A DNA stretch of 64,000 nucleotides from Paenibacillus dendritiformis (GCF_945605565.1 NZ_OX216966.1:2305501-2369500); one strand, 5' to 3'. Shown: positions 1-7,673, counted from the stretch's first letter. The notes: generated from the letters alone by a model not told the origin. Translations and numbers: made by a program.

Positions 1-623
1 AAGGCGGGAATGTTCACCGGATTGAAGTCGGAGGGAACACTCCGGTTCCCGGAACGGTCTACGCCCGGACAGATGGTACGAAGACGGTCTATCAAGTAGC
101 CGAATCCGGCTTGTCGGGCCTCAAGCGCTCTGCCTTTGATTTTGCCCGGAAGGAACCGTTGACATTTGCGTTAGAGGAAGTCCGGGAATTCAAGTGGTCA
201 TGGGATGGACAGTCCTATGATCTGAAAAAGCAGCCCACAAAGGAAAATTCGGCTGATAAAGCGGAGAATTGGAGCTTGAACGGCGGGAAAGTTACGCAAG
301 AGAAAGCGTCCTCGCTTATCAATGCCTTCCGCTTCCTGATGATTGATCGCGAGCCGGAACGGGCTGACGCCCTGTCGGGATCCGGAGCGAAGCAGGACTG
401 GTCGCTGACGATTACGCTGCAGCCGAAAGCCATTGACCCGGGACAGCCGCAAGAAAAAGCGGTAACGAAGCGATATGGCGGTTACATGAAGAAGGAGCAT
501 ATGTGGATCATCCCGGATGGTGAGGGATGGGCCTATCCGGTCGATGAATCCTCCTTCCATGAAGCGGTTCAGACATGGCAGGATGACGAGAAGCAGGATG
601 AACCTGAATCCAATCAAAAGTAA
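1..623 (+). CDS. DUF4340-type protein, C-terminal part (5' truncated by window edge)
   Basis: The reading frame is open from base 3 with no start codon that looks like a true beginning, so the gene starts outside the window. About 207 residues are visible. They alternate beta-rich stretches with an acidic, Lys-rich tail and contain the pattern 'tyrosine-x-valine ... SGLKRSAFDF ... LTFALEEVREFKW', which resembles the repeated fold of DUF4340 proteins. In known genomes such proteins usually sit behind ABC-transporter genes of the gliding or export (GldG-like) type, but the upstream genes are not visible here. No catalytic motif is seen. A strong hairpin follows six bases after the stop. The family assignment is from resemblance only. 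Confidence 0.6.
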   Translation, partial: GGNVHRIEVGGNTPVPGTVYARTDGTKTVYQVAESGLSGLKRSAFDFARKEPLTFALEEVREFKWSWDGQSYDLKKQPTKENSADKAENWSLNGGKVTQEKASSLINAFRFLMIDREPERADALSGSGAKQDWSLTITLQPKAIDPGQPQEKAVTKRYGGYMKKEHMWIIPDGEGWAYPVDESSFHEAVQTWQDDEKQDEPESNQK

Positions 624-628
624 AATGA

Positions 629-660
629 GACACGGCTCCCGTTCGCGGGAAGCCGTGTCT
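629..660. terminator. Bidirectional terminator between the DUF4340 gene and fabH
   Basis: The inverted repeat gacacggct...agccgtgtc has a GC-rich stem closed by a short ttcg-like loop. T-rich sequence follows on the plus strand, and an A/T-rich tract lies on the other side for the converging fabH transcript. Confidence 0.75.
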
Positions 661-674
661 TCTTGTTGCTCTCA

Positions 675-1673
675 TTACAATTCAGGCCAACGAAGCAGAA
701 GCGCCGCTTGAGAGAAGCCTCCTCCGAAGCCGTACAGGAGCGTCATGTCGCCGGGCTTCAGCTTCCCTTCGGCCAAGGCAAGGGAGATGGCCAGCGGAAT
801 GCTTGCCGCCGATGTATTGCCATAATAGGTCACGCTCGTTAATGTCCGTTCCATTGGAATGCCGCTTCGTTCACTAATCGCTTCAATCATTCGGAGATTG
901 GCGCTATGCGGAATGAACCAGTCCACTGCATCCGCATTCATTTGAAGCAGGGAGAGGATGTTCCCGACGCCGACAGGGATTTGCTGCAGCGCCCATTTAT
1001 ATAGTACGCGGCCGTTCTGCACCAATTTGCCATCTTCCCGGAGTTCCACTTCTCCAATCCGGTCGGCGGTGGCGCGACGGTATAAGACCGCCTCCGTATC
1101 CCCCGTCGTGGCCGATAAGGAGGCCATAAAGCTGTCTCTTCGCTCATCCGCCTCGAGCAGCATCGCTCCGGCGCCATCGCCGAACAGTATGCAGGTGCTG
1201 CGATCGGTGTAGTCTACGGTCCGGCTCAACACTTCTGTTCCGATAACGAGGACGCGCTGATGCATGCCTGCCTCGATTAAGCCAATCCCCACCTGAAGTC
1301 CGCTGACGAAGCCTGCGCAGGCATTGGAAATATCGAGAGCCAGCGCATCACGCATTCCGAGCCGAGCCTGGACAAGAGCCGCCGTATTCGGGAAAAAAGC
1401 ATCCGGAGTGGACGTGGCAACCAATACCGCATCCACCTGCCGCAAGTCAATTCCGTGACGCTCCGCCAGATCATTGGCGGCCTTCACCGCCAGATCGGAG
1501 GCGTAGACGCCCGGATCGGCGATCCGGCGTTCCTTCATTCCGGTACGGGTAACGATCCATTCATCATTCGTGTCCACCATCGCGGCCAGATCATCATTGG
1601 TCAATCGACGCTCGGGGACAAAGGAGCCAAAAGCGGTAATGCGGGCTTTCGTATGCAAACGTGTTATTGGCAT
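675..1673 (-). CDS. fabH: 3-oxoacyl-[acyl-carrier-protein] synthase III (KAS III)
   Basis: FabH condenses acyl-CoA primers with malonyl-ACP and so starts fatty acid synthesis; in Gram-positives it uses branched-chain primers. The 332-residue protein has the usual family length. The thiolase-fold catalytic triad is readable: Cys119 in SNACAGF, His256 in IPHSANL and Asn286 in YYGNTSAAS, with the conserved GFGGGFS loop near the C terminus. The ATG at 1673 follows a good ribosome site (ggaggg). The gene stands alone, not in a fab cluster, and an almost ideal FapR operator lies about 25 bp upstream, so repression by FapR relieved by malonyl-CoA is expected. Many Firmicutes carry two FabH copies; whether another exists cannot be seen here. 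Confidence 0.95.
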   Translation of the reverse strand: MPITRLHTKARITAFGSFVPERRLTNDDLAAMVDTNDEWIVTRTGMKERRIADPGVYASDLAVKAANDLAERHGIDLRQVDAVLVATSTPDAFFPNTAALVQARLGMRDALALDISNACAGFVSGLQVGIGLIEAGMHQRVLVIGTEVLSRTVDYTDRSTCILFGDGAGAMLLEADERRDSFMASLSATTGDTEAVLYRRATADRIGEVELREDGKLVQNGRVLYKWALQQIPVGVGNILSLLQMNADAVDWFIPHSANLRMIEAISERSGIPMERTLTSVTYYGNTSAASIPLAISLALAEGKLKPGDMTLLYGFGGGFSQAALLLRWPEL

Positions 1674-1696
1674 AAGTTTCCCTCCGGTATGCTAAT

Positions 1697-1716
1697 ATTA
1701 GTACCTGGTACTAAAT
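1697..1716 (-). promoter_or_regulatory. FapR operator upstream of fabH
   Basis: The site ATTAGTACCTGGTACTAAAT contains perfect 8-bp arms (TTAGTACC and GGTACTAA) around one central base. This matches the known FapR operator of Bacillus lipid genes (TTAGTACC...TACTAA type). It lies directly upstream of the fabH ribosome-binding site, where a repressor would block transcription. Confidence 0.85.
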
Positions 1717-1929
1717 AATAATGCTCCGATGTACCGTTGTCAACGAAAAGGTATGTCGGCAATCCAGGCGGTCCTATAAATGAAGCGCTCCTGCCTTGCT
1801 GCGGAAAATTGCAAAGGGGAGAAAGGAGTGGCAGGGGCGGTAAAACCTATCGGCATAACATCCCGGCCTCGGCGCATGCTAAGTGTGGTGATAATCCAAT
1901 TGAAATCATCTACACAAGGAGGAAAAGCG

Positions 1930-3132
1930 ATGCGTAAAAAGATGGTCCTGCTCACGTTGGCAGCGGCAATGGTCCTGTCCATGGGGTTGACGGGCTGCGC
2001 GACGAATCCCGATAACGTGACAACGAGAGGCGCCCAAAACAACATGCGTACCCGTACCGCTCAGGACGGAATCTATCCGCTCGGCATGAACCCGAATTTG
2101 GATACGAACGCGAACAGATATAACGGCGACCGCTACGGAACACGAGGCAATGGAGTAGACGGAGTTCGCGGTTATGGCGTTGACGGTATCGGAACTCGCG
2201 GCACGACTCGCGGGAATGGTCTCGATGGTTTCGGTACTCGCGGCACGACTCGTGGAACCGGCATGAACGGGCTTGGCCGGAATGGATTCGGAATCAACGA
2301 CGACCTGACCGGCTTGGGCACGAATGGCAACCGCTTTGGCATGAATGGGTTAGGCACGAATGGCAACGGCTTTGGCATGAATGGGTTAGGCACGAATGGC
2401 AACGGCTTTGGCATGAATGGGTTAGGCACGAATGGCAACCGCTTTGGCATGAATGGCTATGGCACATACGGCTATGGAATGAATGGCCTGAATGGCTTTG
2501 GGACTTACGGTACCGGAAATTATGGCATGAACAACTTCACGGGTTTTGGCGTTGACGGCAACCGGCTGAACGGTAACGGAACAGGCTATGGCAACGCGCA
2601 TTCCATGACGAATATGCAGATGAGCAAAAAAATTGCCGACAAGATCGCCCGAATGAAAGGCGTGAAAACGGCAAACGTAATGCTTACCAATAATAACGCC
2701 TACGTTGCGGTAACAACCGATACGCAAGGTAACGCCAAAGGAACGACACGCGGCAACGGCATGAACAAAAGCATGGGACGCGCAGGCGGTACCGGTAATC
2801 TGGATGCCCGCTCCAAGAGCCATGCACTCAATAACAGCGCGGATATGAGCGCCAATGGAGTATCTTCGGATCTGAAGGGACGAATCGCCCAAATCGTCAA
2901 AAAAGATGCGCCACAATGCGATCAAGTATACGTGTCAGCCAACCCTGACTTCGTCCAACGGATGAATCAGTTCATGAAGAGCTCGAGAGAGGGCCGTCCG
3001 TTATCCGGATTTGCTAATGAATTCCAAGAAATGGTTTATCGTATCTTCCCGACACAAGAATATGGAACCACGAGACAAATGACCAATACTCATCCGAGAC
3101 GACTGAACAATATGGCTCCCGGGTTGAGATAA
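1930..3132 (+). CDS. YhcN/YlaJ-type sporulation lipoprotein with glycine/asparagine-rich repeat insert
   Basis: The ATG at 1930 is preceded by aaggaggaaaa and opens a 400-residue protein with a lipoprotein signal: Lys-rich start, hydrophobic core, then LTGC with Cys23 as the lipidation site. Residues about 60-220 are low complexity, rich in Gly, Asn, Arg and Tyr, and include four perfect or near-perfect 12-residue repeats (LGTNGNxFGMNG). The C-terminal third, from about residue 232, reads as the YhcN/YlaJ domain (KIADKIARMKGVKTANVMLTNNNAYV, then a KGRIAQIVKKDAP section). Members of this family are membrane or spore-envelope lipoproteins linked to spore outgrowth; the exact role is unknown. 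The repeat insert is much longer than in YhcN or YlaJ of Bacillus subtilis. A larger frame starting at 1780 is open but has no ribosome site. Confidence 0.8.
   Translation: MRKKMVLLTLAAAMVLSMGLTGCATNPDNVTTRGAQNNMRTRTAQDGIYPLGMNPNLDTNANRYNGDRYGTRGNGVDGVRGYGVDGIGTRGTTRGNGLDGFGTRGTTRGTGMNGLGRNGFGINDDLTGLGTNGNRFGMNGLGTNGNGFGMNGLGTNGNGFGMNGLGTNGNRFGMNGYGTYGYGMNGLNGFGTYGTGNYGMNNFTGFGVDGNRLNGNGTGYGNAHSMTNMQMSKKIADKIARMKGVKTANVMLTNNNAYVAVTTDTQGNAKGTTRGNGMNKSMGRAGGTGNLDARSKSHALNNSADMSANGVSSDLKGRIAQIVKKDAPQCDQVYVSANPDFVQRMNQFMKSSREGRPLSGFANEFQEMVYRIFPTQEYGTTRQMTNTHPRRLNNMAPGLR
2314..2457 (+). repeat. Four 36-bp in-frame tandem repeats inside the YhcN-like gene
   Basis: Units start at 2314, 2350, 2386 and 2422. 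Each encodes LGTN-GN-(R/G)-FGMNG. The middle two units are identical and the outer ones differ by a few bases, so the array is recent and likely to vary in length between strains. Looser versions of the motif flank it on both sides. Confidence 0.9.
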
Positions 3133-3141
3133 CAACGGGAA

Positions 3142-3184
3142 GGAACCGCGTTCTGCGCTATTGGCAGACAGGCGCGGTCCTTTT
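3142..3184 (+). terminator. Terminator after the YhcN-like gene
   Basis: The arms ggaaccgcg and cgcggtcc (one bulged base) pair around a loop that can itself fold, followed by tttt. It lies ten bases after the stop codon. Confidence 0.6.
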
Positions 3185-3276
3185 CGCTACATACGATTTA
3201 TCGTGCAGCATTTAGCCCGAATTTATGCAATAGTGACGGGGAGCGCAGAGGACAGGCCCATTTTTGAGAAGCACCG

Positions 3277-3305
3277 CACCAAGTTAGAATGCCCTTCATA
3301 CTATA
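3277..3305 (+). promoter_or_regulatory. Sigma-K-like promoter for gerE
   Basis: CACC at 3277 and CATACTATA at 3297 are separated by 16 bp. This fits the known sigma-K pattern (mACm, 16-17 bp, CATAnnnTA). In Bacillus subtilis gerE is transcribed by sigma-K RNA polymerase, so both position and sequence agree. Confidence 0.7.
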
Positions 3306-3366
3306 ACTTTGACTGTATCCCTTAACCTTGTTAAATAACAAAAATTCGGGCAAGGAGGGGTGACAC

Positions 3367-3591
3367 TTGAAGGGTAGCGATCACAAAAGCAAGTTCCTGT
3401 TGACGAACCGTGAACGCGAAGTCTTTGAATTGCTTGTTCAAGACAAAACGACCCGCGACATCGCGCAACTGCTGTTCATTAGCGAGAAGACCGTCCGAAA
3501 CCACATCTCCAACGTCATGCAAAAATTAAATGTGAAAGGTCGGTCGCAAGCGGTTGTCGAACTGATCAAGCTTGGGGAGTTAAAAATCTGA
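3367..3591 (+). CDS. gerE: Spore germination and coat transcription factor GerE
   Basis: GerE is a free-standing LuxR-type DNA-binding domain that acts in the late mother cell to switch coat genes on or off. This protein has 74 residues, the same length as Bacillus subtilis GerE, and shows the full helix-turn-helix region: LTNREREVFELLVQDKTT, then ISEKTVRNHISNVMQKLNVKGRSQAV. The start is TTG at 3367, set by a strong caaggaggggtga ribosome site. A sigma-K-like promoter lies about 60 bp upstream. The gene is monocistronic and is followed by a run of hairpins. Confidence 0.95.
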   Translation: MKGSDHKSKFLLTNREREVFELLVQDKTTRDIAQLLFISEKTVRNHISNVMQKLNVKGRSQAVVELIKLGELKI

Positions 3592-3615
3592 TGATAAGCC
3601 CATCGCCCTGACCAT

Positions 3616-3762
3616 TGTAAACTTCTGCTCCTGCGGCAGACCCTTACCCAAGGACAGAAGTTCTTGAATGAGCAAGTCCTTACGGCTTGCATTCAATAGA
3701 TCACAGCGTCGTCTGCCGGCTGCCCTTATACAGGGTCTGGCAGTTAGACGCTAATTTTTTTG
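3616..3762 (+). ncRNA. Candidate structured RNA / composite terminator downstream of gerE
   Basis: Three hairpins follow each other in the gene-free 246 bp after gerE. The first pairs AACTTCTG at 3620 with CAGAAGTT at 3655, extended inside by TCCT/AGGA. The second pairs gaat-ga-gcaag at 3666 with cttgcattc at 3686. The third is a long stem (agcgtc at 3705, gacgct at 3747, with ctgcc/ggcag and ccct/aggg inside) followed by seven Ts, so it is an intrinsic terminator. The first two stems are more than a terminator needs. This may be a structured 3' UTR or a small RNA released from the gerE transcript; I do not recognise a known RNA family. Confidence 0.4.
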
Positions 3763-3838
3763 CCATGTCCCGTAACGGAGAAGTTGTTCCTGGCATTCGG
3801 CGATTCTTACTAACTTCGGTTTGGAGTTTTCTTGAAGG

Positions 3839-4228
3839 CTATGATGAGTAAAATATCTGCAATGATTCAAAATCGGCTTTTAGTTTTGCCCTTAACATAA
3901 AATCGATGCCCAATATGCCGTCAAAGCCATACGGTTCTTGAATGGAACCTAGCTGTATAGGAAACGAAGTAAATTGAATAGTATCAATCTTTAGATTAGG
4001 AATAATTTGTTCGTAACATATTTCGCTTGTGCCGCCAATACCATACATTCTTTTAGCCTTACCGTTCATAAAATCAATCTGAATTCCGATTCGGGAAAGT
4101 AAATCCGTATCAAATACCGTTGCTGCACAGCCTGTGTCGAACAGAACATTCGTTAAATGGATGGATTTCTGATCTTGTTTCAAGGTCATAGAGACGATAG
4201 GCAGCCCATTTTGAATCTGAATCCTCAT
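3839..4228 (-). CDS. Retropepsin-like aspartyl protease family protein
   Basis: This 129-residue protein has the single-lobe aspartyl protease layout. The DTG signature is at residues 31-33 (LFDTGCAATVFD) after two beta strands, a flap-like Gly-rich segment follows (YGIGGTSEI), and the conserved hydrophobic-Gly segment GFDGILGIDFM comes near the end. No signal peptide or membrane segment is visible, so it is probably cytoplasmic. As in retroviral proteases, activity would need a dimer. The start overlaps the stop of the preceding small gene by four bases (ATGA), which implies translational coupling. Substrates are unknown. Confidence 0.75.
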   Translation of the reverse strand: MRIQIQNGLPIVSMTLKQDQKSIHLTNVLFDTGCAATVFDTDLLSRIGIQIDFMNGKAKRMYGIGGTSEICYEQIIPNLKIDTIQFTSFPIQLGSIQEPYGFDGILGIDFMLRAKLKADFESLQIFYSS

Positions 4229-4494
4229 GATGGCCGCCTTATCCCCGAGAAAAATTCTTCAACGATTTCTACATCGGTCCGGCTGGTATGAAAGACATAT
4301 AATTCACGCGACGGGTGCAGTTTGTGAAAATGTTTATAACCATTCCAAGCTTCCTGAGGGTTATCATAATCTTGAATTACCGCTAAATCTTCTAGATAGC
4401 GCATTTGATTATTTGAAGTAGCCTTAATCGCTTCGACCAAAACAAAGCGATCTGGAAGTGTTTCCGTAATTTCTCCCCATTTCATCAGCTTCAC
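4225..4494 (-). CDS. Small conserved-type hypothetical protein coupled to the retropepsin-like gene
   Basis: I do not recognise this 89-residue protein. It is soluble, mixed alpha/beta, acidic and aromatic-rich, with no signal peptide or obvious motif. The ATG at 4494 has a good ribosome site (ggtgaggtga). An extended -10 element (TGnTATACT on the minus strand, around 4519-4527) probably starts the two-gene transcript. Its four-base overlap with the retropepsin-like gene suggests a joint role, for example as substrate, inhibitor or chaperone of the protease; that is inference from context only. Confidence 0.65.
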   Translation of the reverse strand: MKLMKWGEITETLPDRFVLVEAIKATSNNQMRYLEDLAVIQDYDNPQEAWNGYKHFHKLHPSRELYVFHTSRTDVEIVEEFFSGIRRPS

Positions 4495-4579
4495 CTCACC
4501 CTTTAACTGCTTAGATTAAGTATACCATAATCAATGGGACGAATTGGAATGAGGGGAGAATCTGCGTAAAGACAGAGAA

Positions 4580-4604
4580 AGCCCATGCTGCAGGAGCACG
4601 GGCC
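4580..4604 (-). terminator. Terminator of the rpiR-nagB-nagA operon
   Basis: On the minus strand the stem gcccgtgct/agcatgggc (one G-T pair) is followed by tttctctgtcttta. It lies about 30 bp past the nagA stop. Confidence 0.55.
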
Positions 4605-4632
4605 TTGATCATAGCGTGAATGTGATGCGGGT

Positions 4633-5817
4633 TTAGGCTTGCTGCATATGGCTGCGGCCCTTGACCCAGACTTGCCGGATATTCAGATCGCGGTCGGTCC
4701 AGACGAGATCGGCTTGCTTGCCGACTTCGATGCTGCCGGTCACGTCATCGATGCGAAGCTGCTTCGCCGGATTGATGCTCGCGAGACGGGACGCTTCCAC
4801 GAGGGACAGGCCTACCTGCTCGATGACGAAGCGGACGGCGCCGATCATCGTCAGCGTGCTGCCTGCCAGCGAATTGCCTTCCGTCAGCCGGGCCACTCCG
4901 TCCATTACAGTCACGGGAAGACCGCCCAGCTCGTAAGCTCCGTTCGGCATGCCCGCCGCGGACATCGCGTCGGTGATGAGCACAAGCTTGCCCGGCGCCT
5001 TGGAGCGGGCGAGCAGCTTGATGCATGCGGGATGCACGTGATGGCCGTCCGCAATGACTTCGGCCGTAATCCGATCGTCGGTGAGGACCGCACCGGCGAC
5101 GCCCGGATTGCGGTGATGAACCGGGGACATCGCGTTGAACGTGTGCACCGCCTGGTTCAGGCCGGCATTGACCGCCTCGGTCACCTGCTCGAACGTCGCA
5201 TCGGTATGGGCGGCCGCCACGTTGATGCCGTGAGCCCGCGACCAACGGATCGCTTCGATGGCTTGCTCCCGTTCCGGAGCGAGGCTCAACTGCTTCATGA
5301 CTCCCGGATGGTTCTTATCCCATGCTTCCAGCCACTCGATTTGCGGATCGAGCATATAGGCTTCGTTCTGCGCCCCTTTGTACTTCGGATTGACGAACGG
5401 CCCTTCGAGATGGAGGCCCGCCAGCTGCGCATAGGGCATATCCTGCTTCATATAGGCGTCGACGGCAGCGACCACTTTGTCCAGCGCTTCGCGGGACTGG
5501 GTCATGGACGTGGCGAGCATCGCCGTCGTGCCATGCTCCATGTGGAAGCGCGTGATCGTATCGTAGGCTTCCGCTGTCGCGTCCATGAAGTCGGCGCCGA
5601 AGCCGCCGTGCACGTGCACATCGATGAACCCGGGCAGCACATACCCGCCTTCGGCATCGATGGCCTCGTCAAGCCATCCATGATCCTTGTCCGATAGTTG
5701 TTCTGGTGTGCCGATGAAGACGATGCGCCCTTCCTCAACGCGGATGACGCCATCCGCCAGGATGCCGTTCGGCGTTACGACGTGCGCCTGCTTCACCGTA
5801 AATGCTGACTTATTCAT
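4633..5817 (-). CDS. nagA: N-acetylglucosamine-6-phosphate deacetylase
   Basis: NagA removes the acetyl group from GlcNAc-6-phosphate, giving glucosamine-6-phosphate for NagB. The 394-residue protein has the usual length. Metal-site and active-site segments of the amidohydrolase fold are readable in order: GFIDVHVHGG, HLEGPFVNPKYKGAQ, AAHTDATFEQ, VHTFNAMSPVHHRNPG and the catalytic Asp in LITDAMSAAG. The first eight bases overlap the end of nagB, so the genes are co-translated. Long open frames on the opposite strand are GC-driven shadows. Confidence 0.95.
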   Translation of the reverse strand: MNKSAFTVKQAHVVTPNGILADGVIRVEEGRIVFIGTPEQLSDKDHGWLDEAIDAEGGYVLPGFIDVHVHGGFGADFMDATAEAYDTITRFHMEHGTTAMLATSMTQSREALDKVVAAVDAYMKQDMPYAQLAGLHLEGPFVNPKYKGAQNEAYMLDPQIEWLEAWDKNHPGVMKQLSLAPEREQAIEAIRWSRAHGINVAAAHTDATFEQVTEAVNAGLNQAVHTFNAMSPVHHRNPGVAGAVLTDDRITAEVIADGHHVHPACIKLLARSKAPGKLVLITDAMSAAGMPNGAYELGGLPVTVMDGVARLTEGNSLAGSTLTMIGAVRFVIEQVGLSLVEASRLASINPAKQLRIDDVTGSIEVGKQADLVWTDRDLNIRQVWVKGRSHMQQA

Positions 5818-6538
5818 GGAAATGTTTTGCCGCCTCCTTGTCGAGTAATACGACGACGTTCGGGTGAGTCTGAAGAAGAGAAGCCGGAATATCCGTCGTA
5901 ATCGGGCCGGTCAGCGCGCGGTGAACGATATCTGCCTTGTCCGCGCCGCGGACGACGAGCATGATCATCTTGGCCTTCAGGATGGATCCTACGCCCATCG
6001 TAATCGCCTGTGTAGGCACTTCGTCAATCGAGTTGAAAAAGCGTTTGTTCGCCTGGCGCGTCTCTTCCTTAAGCGTGACGACATGGGTTCCGCTCTGCAG
6101 GTGGCGGTCCGGCTCGTTGAAACCGATGTGGCCGTTATGGCCCAGACCCAGCAGCTGCAGGTCGATGGAGGCGTCGAAGAGCATTTGGTCGTAGCGCTTG
6201 CTCTCTGCCTGCAGATCGGCTGCGTTGCCGTTGGGCACATGCGTATTCGCTTTATCAATGTCAATGTGATCAAATAATTGCTTGTTCATGAACGTGCGGT
6301 ATGTCTCCGAATGATCGGCAGGCAGACCGACATATTCATCCAGATTGTACGAGGTGACCTGCTTGAAGCTGACATAACCTTTCCCGCAGAGCCGGATCAG
6401 CTCCTGGTAGATGCCGATTGGCGTGCTTCCCGTAGCGAGGCCGAGCACGGCATGAGGCTTCGTCTGCACGAGGCTCGCAATAATGCTGGCCCCGTTCTGG
6501 TTCAATTCTTCATTGGTCTCGAACGTCAAAATATTCAT
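5810..6538 (-). CDS. nagB: Glucosamine-6-phosphate deaminase
   Basis: NagB converts glucosamine-6-phosphate to fructose-6-phosphate and ammonia, feeding amino sugars into glycolysis. The start is placed at the ATG at 6538 (MNILTFETNEE...), which has a clear gggaggt ribosome site and gives 242 residues, the Bacillus NagB length. A longer open frame reaches 6631 but adds a non-homologous N terminus. Conserved elements are ATGSTPIGIY, SYNLDEYVGL and LGLGHNGHIGFNEP. The gene sits ten bases after rpiR and overlaps nagA. Confidence 0.95.
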   Translation of the reverse strand: MNILTFETNEELNQNGASIIASLVQTKPHAVLGLATGSTPIGIYQELIRLCGKGYVSFKQVTSYNLDEYVGLPADHSETYRTFMNKQLFDHIDIDKANTHVPNGNAADLQAESKRYDQMLFDASIDLQLLGLGHNGHIGFNEPDRHLQSGTHVVTLKEETRQANKRFFNSIDEVPTQAITMGVGSILKAKMIMLVVRGADKADIVHRALTGPITTDIPASLLQTHPNVVVLLDKEAAKHFHE

Positions 6539-6548
6539 TGTGTTCGTG

Positions 6549-7415
6549 TTACCTCCCTTTAGCTTTGCGATACTTCCGTACCATGCGGTACGAGTGTTCC
6601 AGCATCGGAATACGCTCGTGGAACTGCTCACTCGTCATGCCCGCGAACAGGATATCGATGATATGCAGCTGCGCGATACGCGATGCCATATCCCCGCGCC
6701 GGATGCCCTCCTCCAACGAGGAAGCGAAAAGCCGGATGTCCGCCAGCGAGGCGAGACGGCTCGCTCCGACCTTCGTCAAGGAAATGGTGGTCGCTCCCTG
6801 CTCCTTCGCGCACAGCAGCGCCTCGATCGTCTCCGGCGTCTCGCCGGAATAGGAGATGGCGAAGGCGACATCCCCCGGTCCGAGCCGGGAAGCCGATGTA
6901 ATCTGCATGTGCGGGTCGGAGAAGCAGGATGCCTGCTTGCCGATGCGAATGAGCTTCTGATAAAAATCCAACGCCACGATTCCGGAAGTGGCCATGCCGT
7001 AAAGATCGGTTTGCCGGGCGTGAAGAAGCGCATGCAGGGCCTGCTCCAACGTCTCCAGATCCAACAATCCGGTCGTATCGGAGATCGAGCGGATATGGTT
7101 GGTCTCGATAGCGGCTATGATGTCTGGCAGCGGGTTGCCTGCAATGATGTCTTGGTAGGTGAGCGGAACGCTCTGTTGGGCCAGGTCGGCAGCGAGCTTC
7201 GTCTTGAAATCGGGATATCCCCGGAAGAGGAGCGATTTGCAGAATCTCGTTACCGTCGCGGGCGAGGTGCCTGACTGTTCGGCCAGGTCCGTAATGCCCA
7301 TCGTCACTACATTTCCCGGAAATTGCAAAATGTAATCGGCTACCTTTCGCTCCTGCGGGTGATATTCTTCGAATTTTTGCCGGATCGCCTGCAATATTGT
7401 GGACAAACCAATCAT
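6549..7415 (-). CDS. RpiR/MurR-family transcriptional regulator with SIS domain
   Basis: This 288-residue regulator has an N-terminal RpiR helix-turn-helix (AEQSGTSPATVTRFCKSLLFRGYPDFK, about residues 38-65) and a C-terminal sugar-isomerase (SIS) domain that binds phosphosugars (ATSGIVALDFYQKL and ISYSGETPETIEAL). As first gene of an operon with nagB and nagA it should sense an amino-sugar phosphate and control its own operon. The start is uncertain. The ATG at 7415 is directly preceded by aaaagg; the TTG three codons later (7406) has better spacing to the aaagga sequence. An open extension to 7592 lacks a ribosome site. A candidate operator lies at 7469-7482. Confidence 0.88.
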   Translation of the reverse strand: MIGLSTILQAIRQKFEEYHPQERKVADYILQFPGNVVTMGITDLAEQSGTSPATVTRFCKSLLFRGYPDFKTKLAADLAQQSVPLTYQDIIAGNPLPDIIAAIETNHIRSISDTTGLLDLETLEQALHALLHARQTDLYGMATSGIVALDFYQKLIRIGKQASCFSDPHMQITSASRLGPGDVAFAISYSGETPETIEALLCAKEQGATTISLTKVGASRLASLADIRLFASSLEEGIRRGDMASRIAQLHIIDILFAGMTSEQFHERIPMLEHSYRMVRKYRKAKGR

Positions 7416-7468
7416 CCTTTTACGGTCAGATAGAATGAAAAAAATTTTGATAGATTCATGCTCTGACA

Positions 7469-7482
7469 TGAAAATTATTTCA
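7469..7482 (-). promoter_or_regulatory. Candidate RpiR operator
   Basis: TGAAA-ATTA-TTTCA is an inverted repeat about 55 bp upstream of the rpiR start. TGAAA/TTTCA arms are typical of operators bound by RpiR/MurR-family regulators, so autoregulation is plausible. The core is not symmetric. Confidence 0.45.
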
Positions 7483-7620
7483 CTATTATCATAGTCAATC
7501 GGCAAGGAGAATACAAGGCGAACGGTTGGAAATACACAAATATATCGGTTTTTGCTCGAATTCGTAATGGGGGTTCGGAAAAGGCGTTCCAACGCCCTAG
7601 CGAAAGAGGGGGTAAGAAAG

Positions 7621-7643
7621 AGCGGAAGACTCGATCTTCCGCT
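7621..7643 (-). terminator. Terminator after the AraC-family gene
   Basis: Perfect 8-bp arms (agcggaag and cttccgct) around a 7-base loop. The minus-strand continuation is pyrimidine rich (ctctttctt). It lies about 30 bp past the regulator's stop codon. Confidence 0.5.
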
Positions 7644-7673
7644 CGTGCGGCTGCCGGCGGGAGGGGCAGTTCC

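Noticed and set aside
4639..5697. 352-residue plus-strand ORF opposite nagA
   Set aside because: Antisense shadow of nagA; no ribosome site or recognisable protein features.
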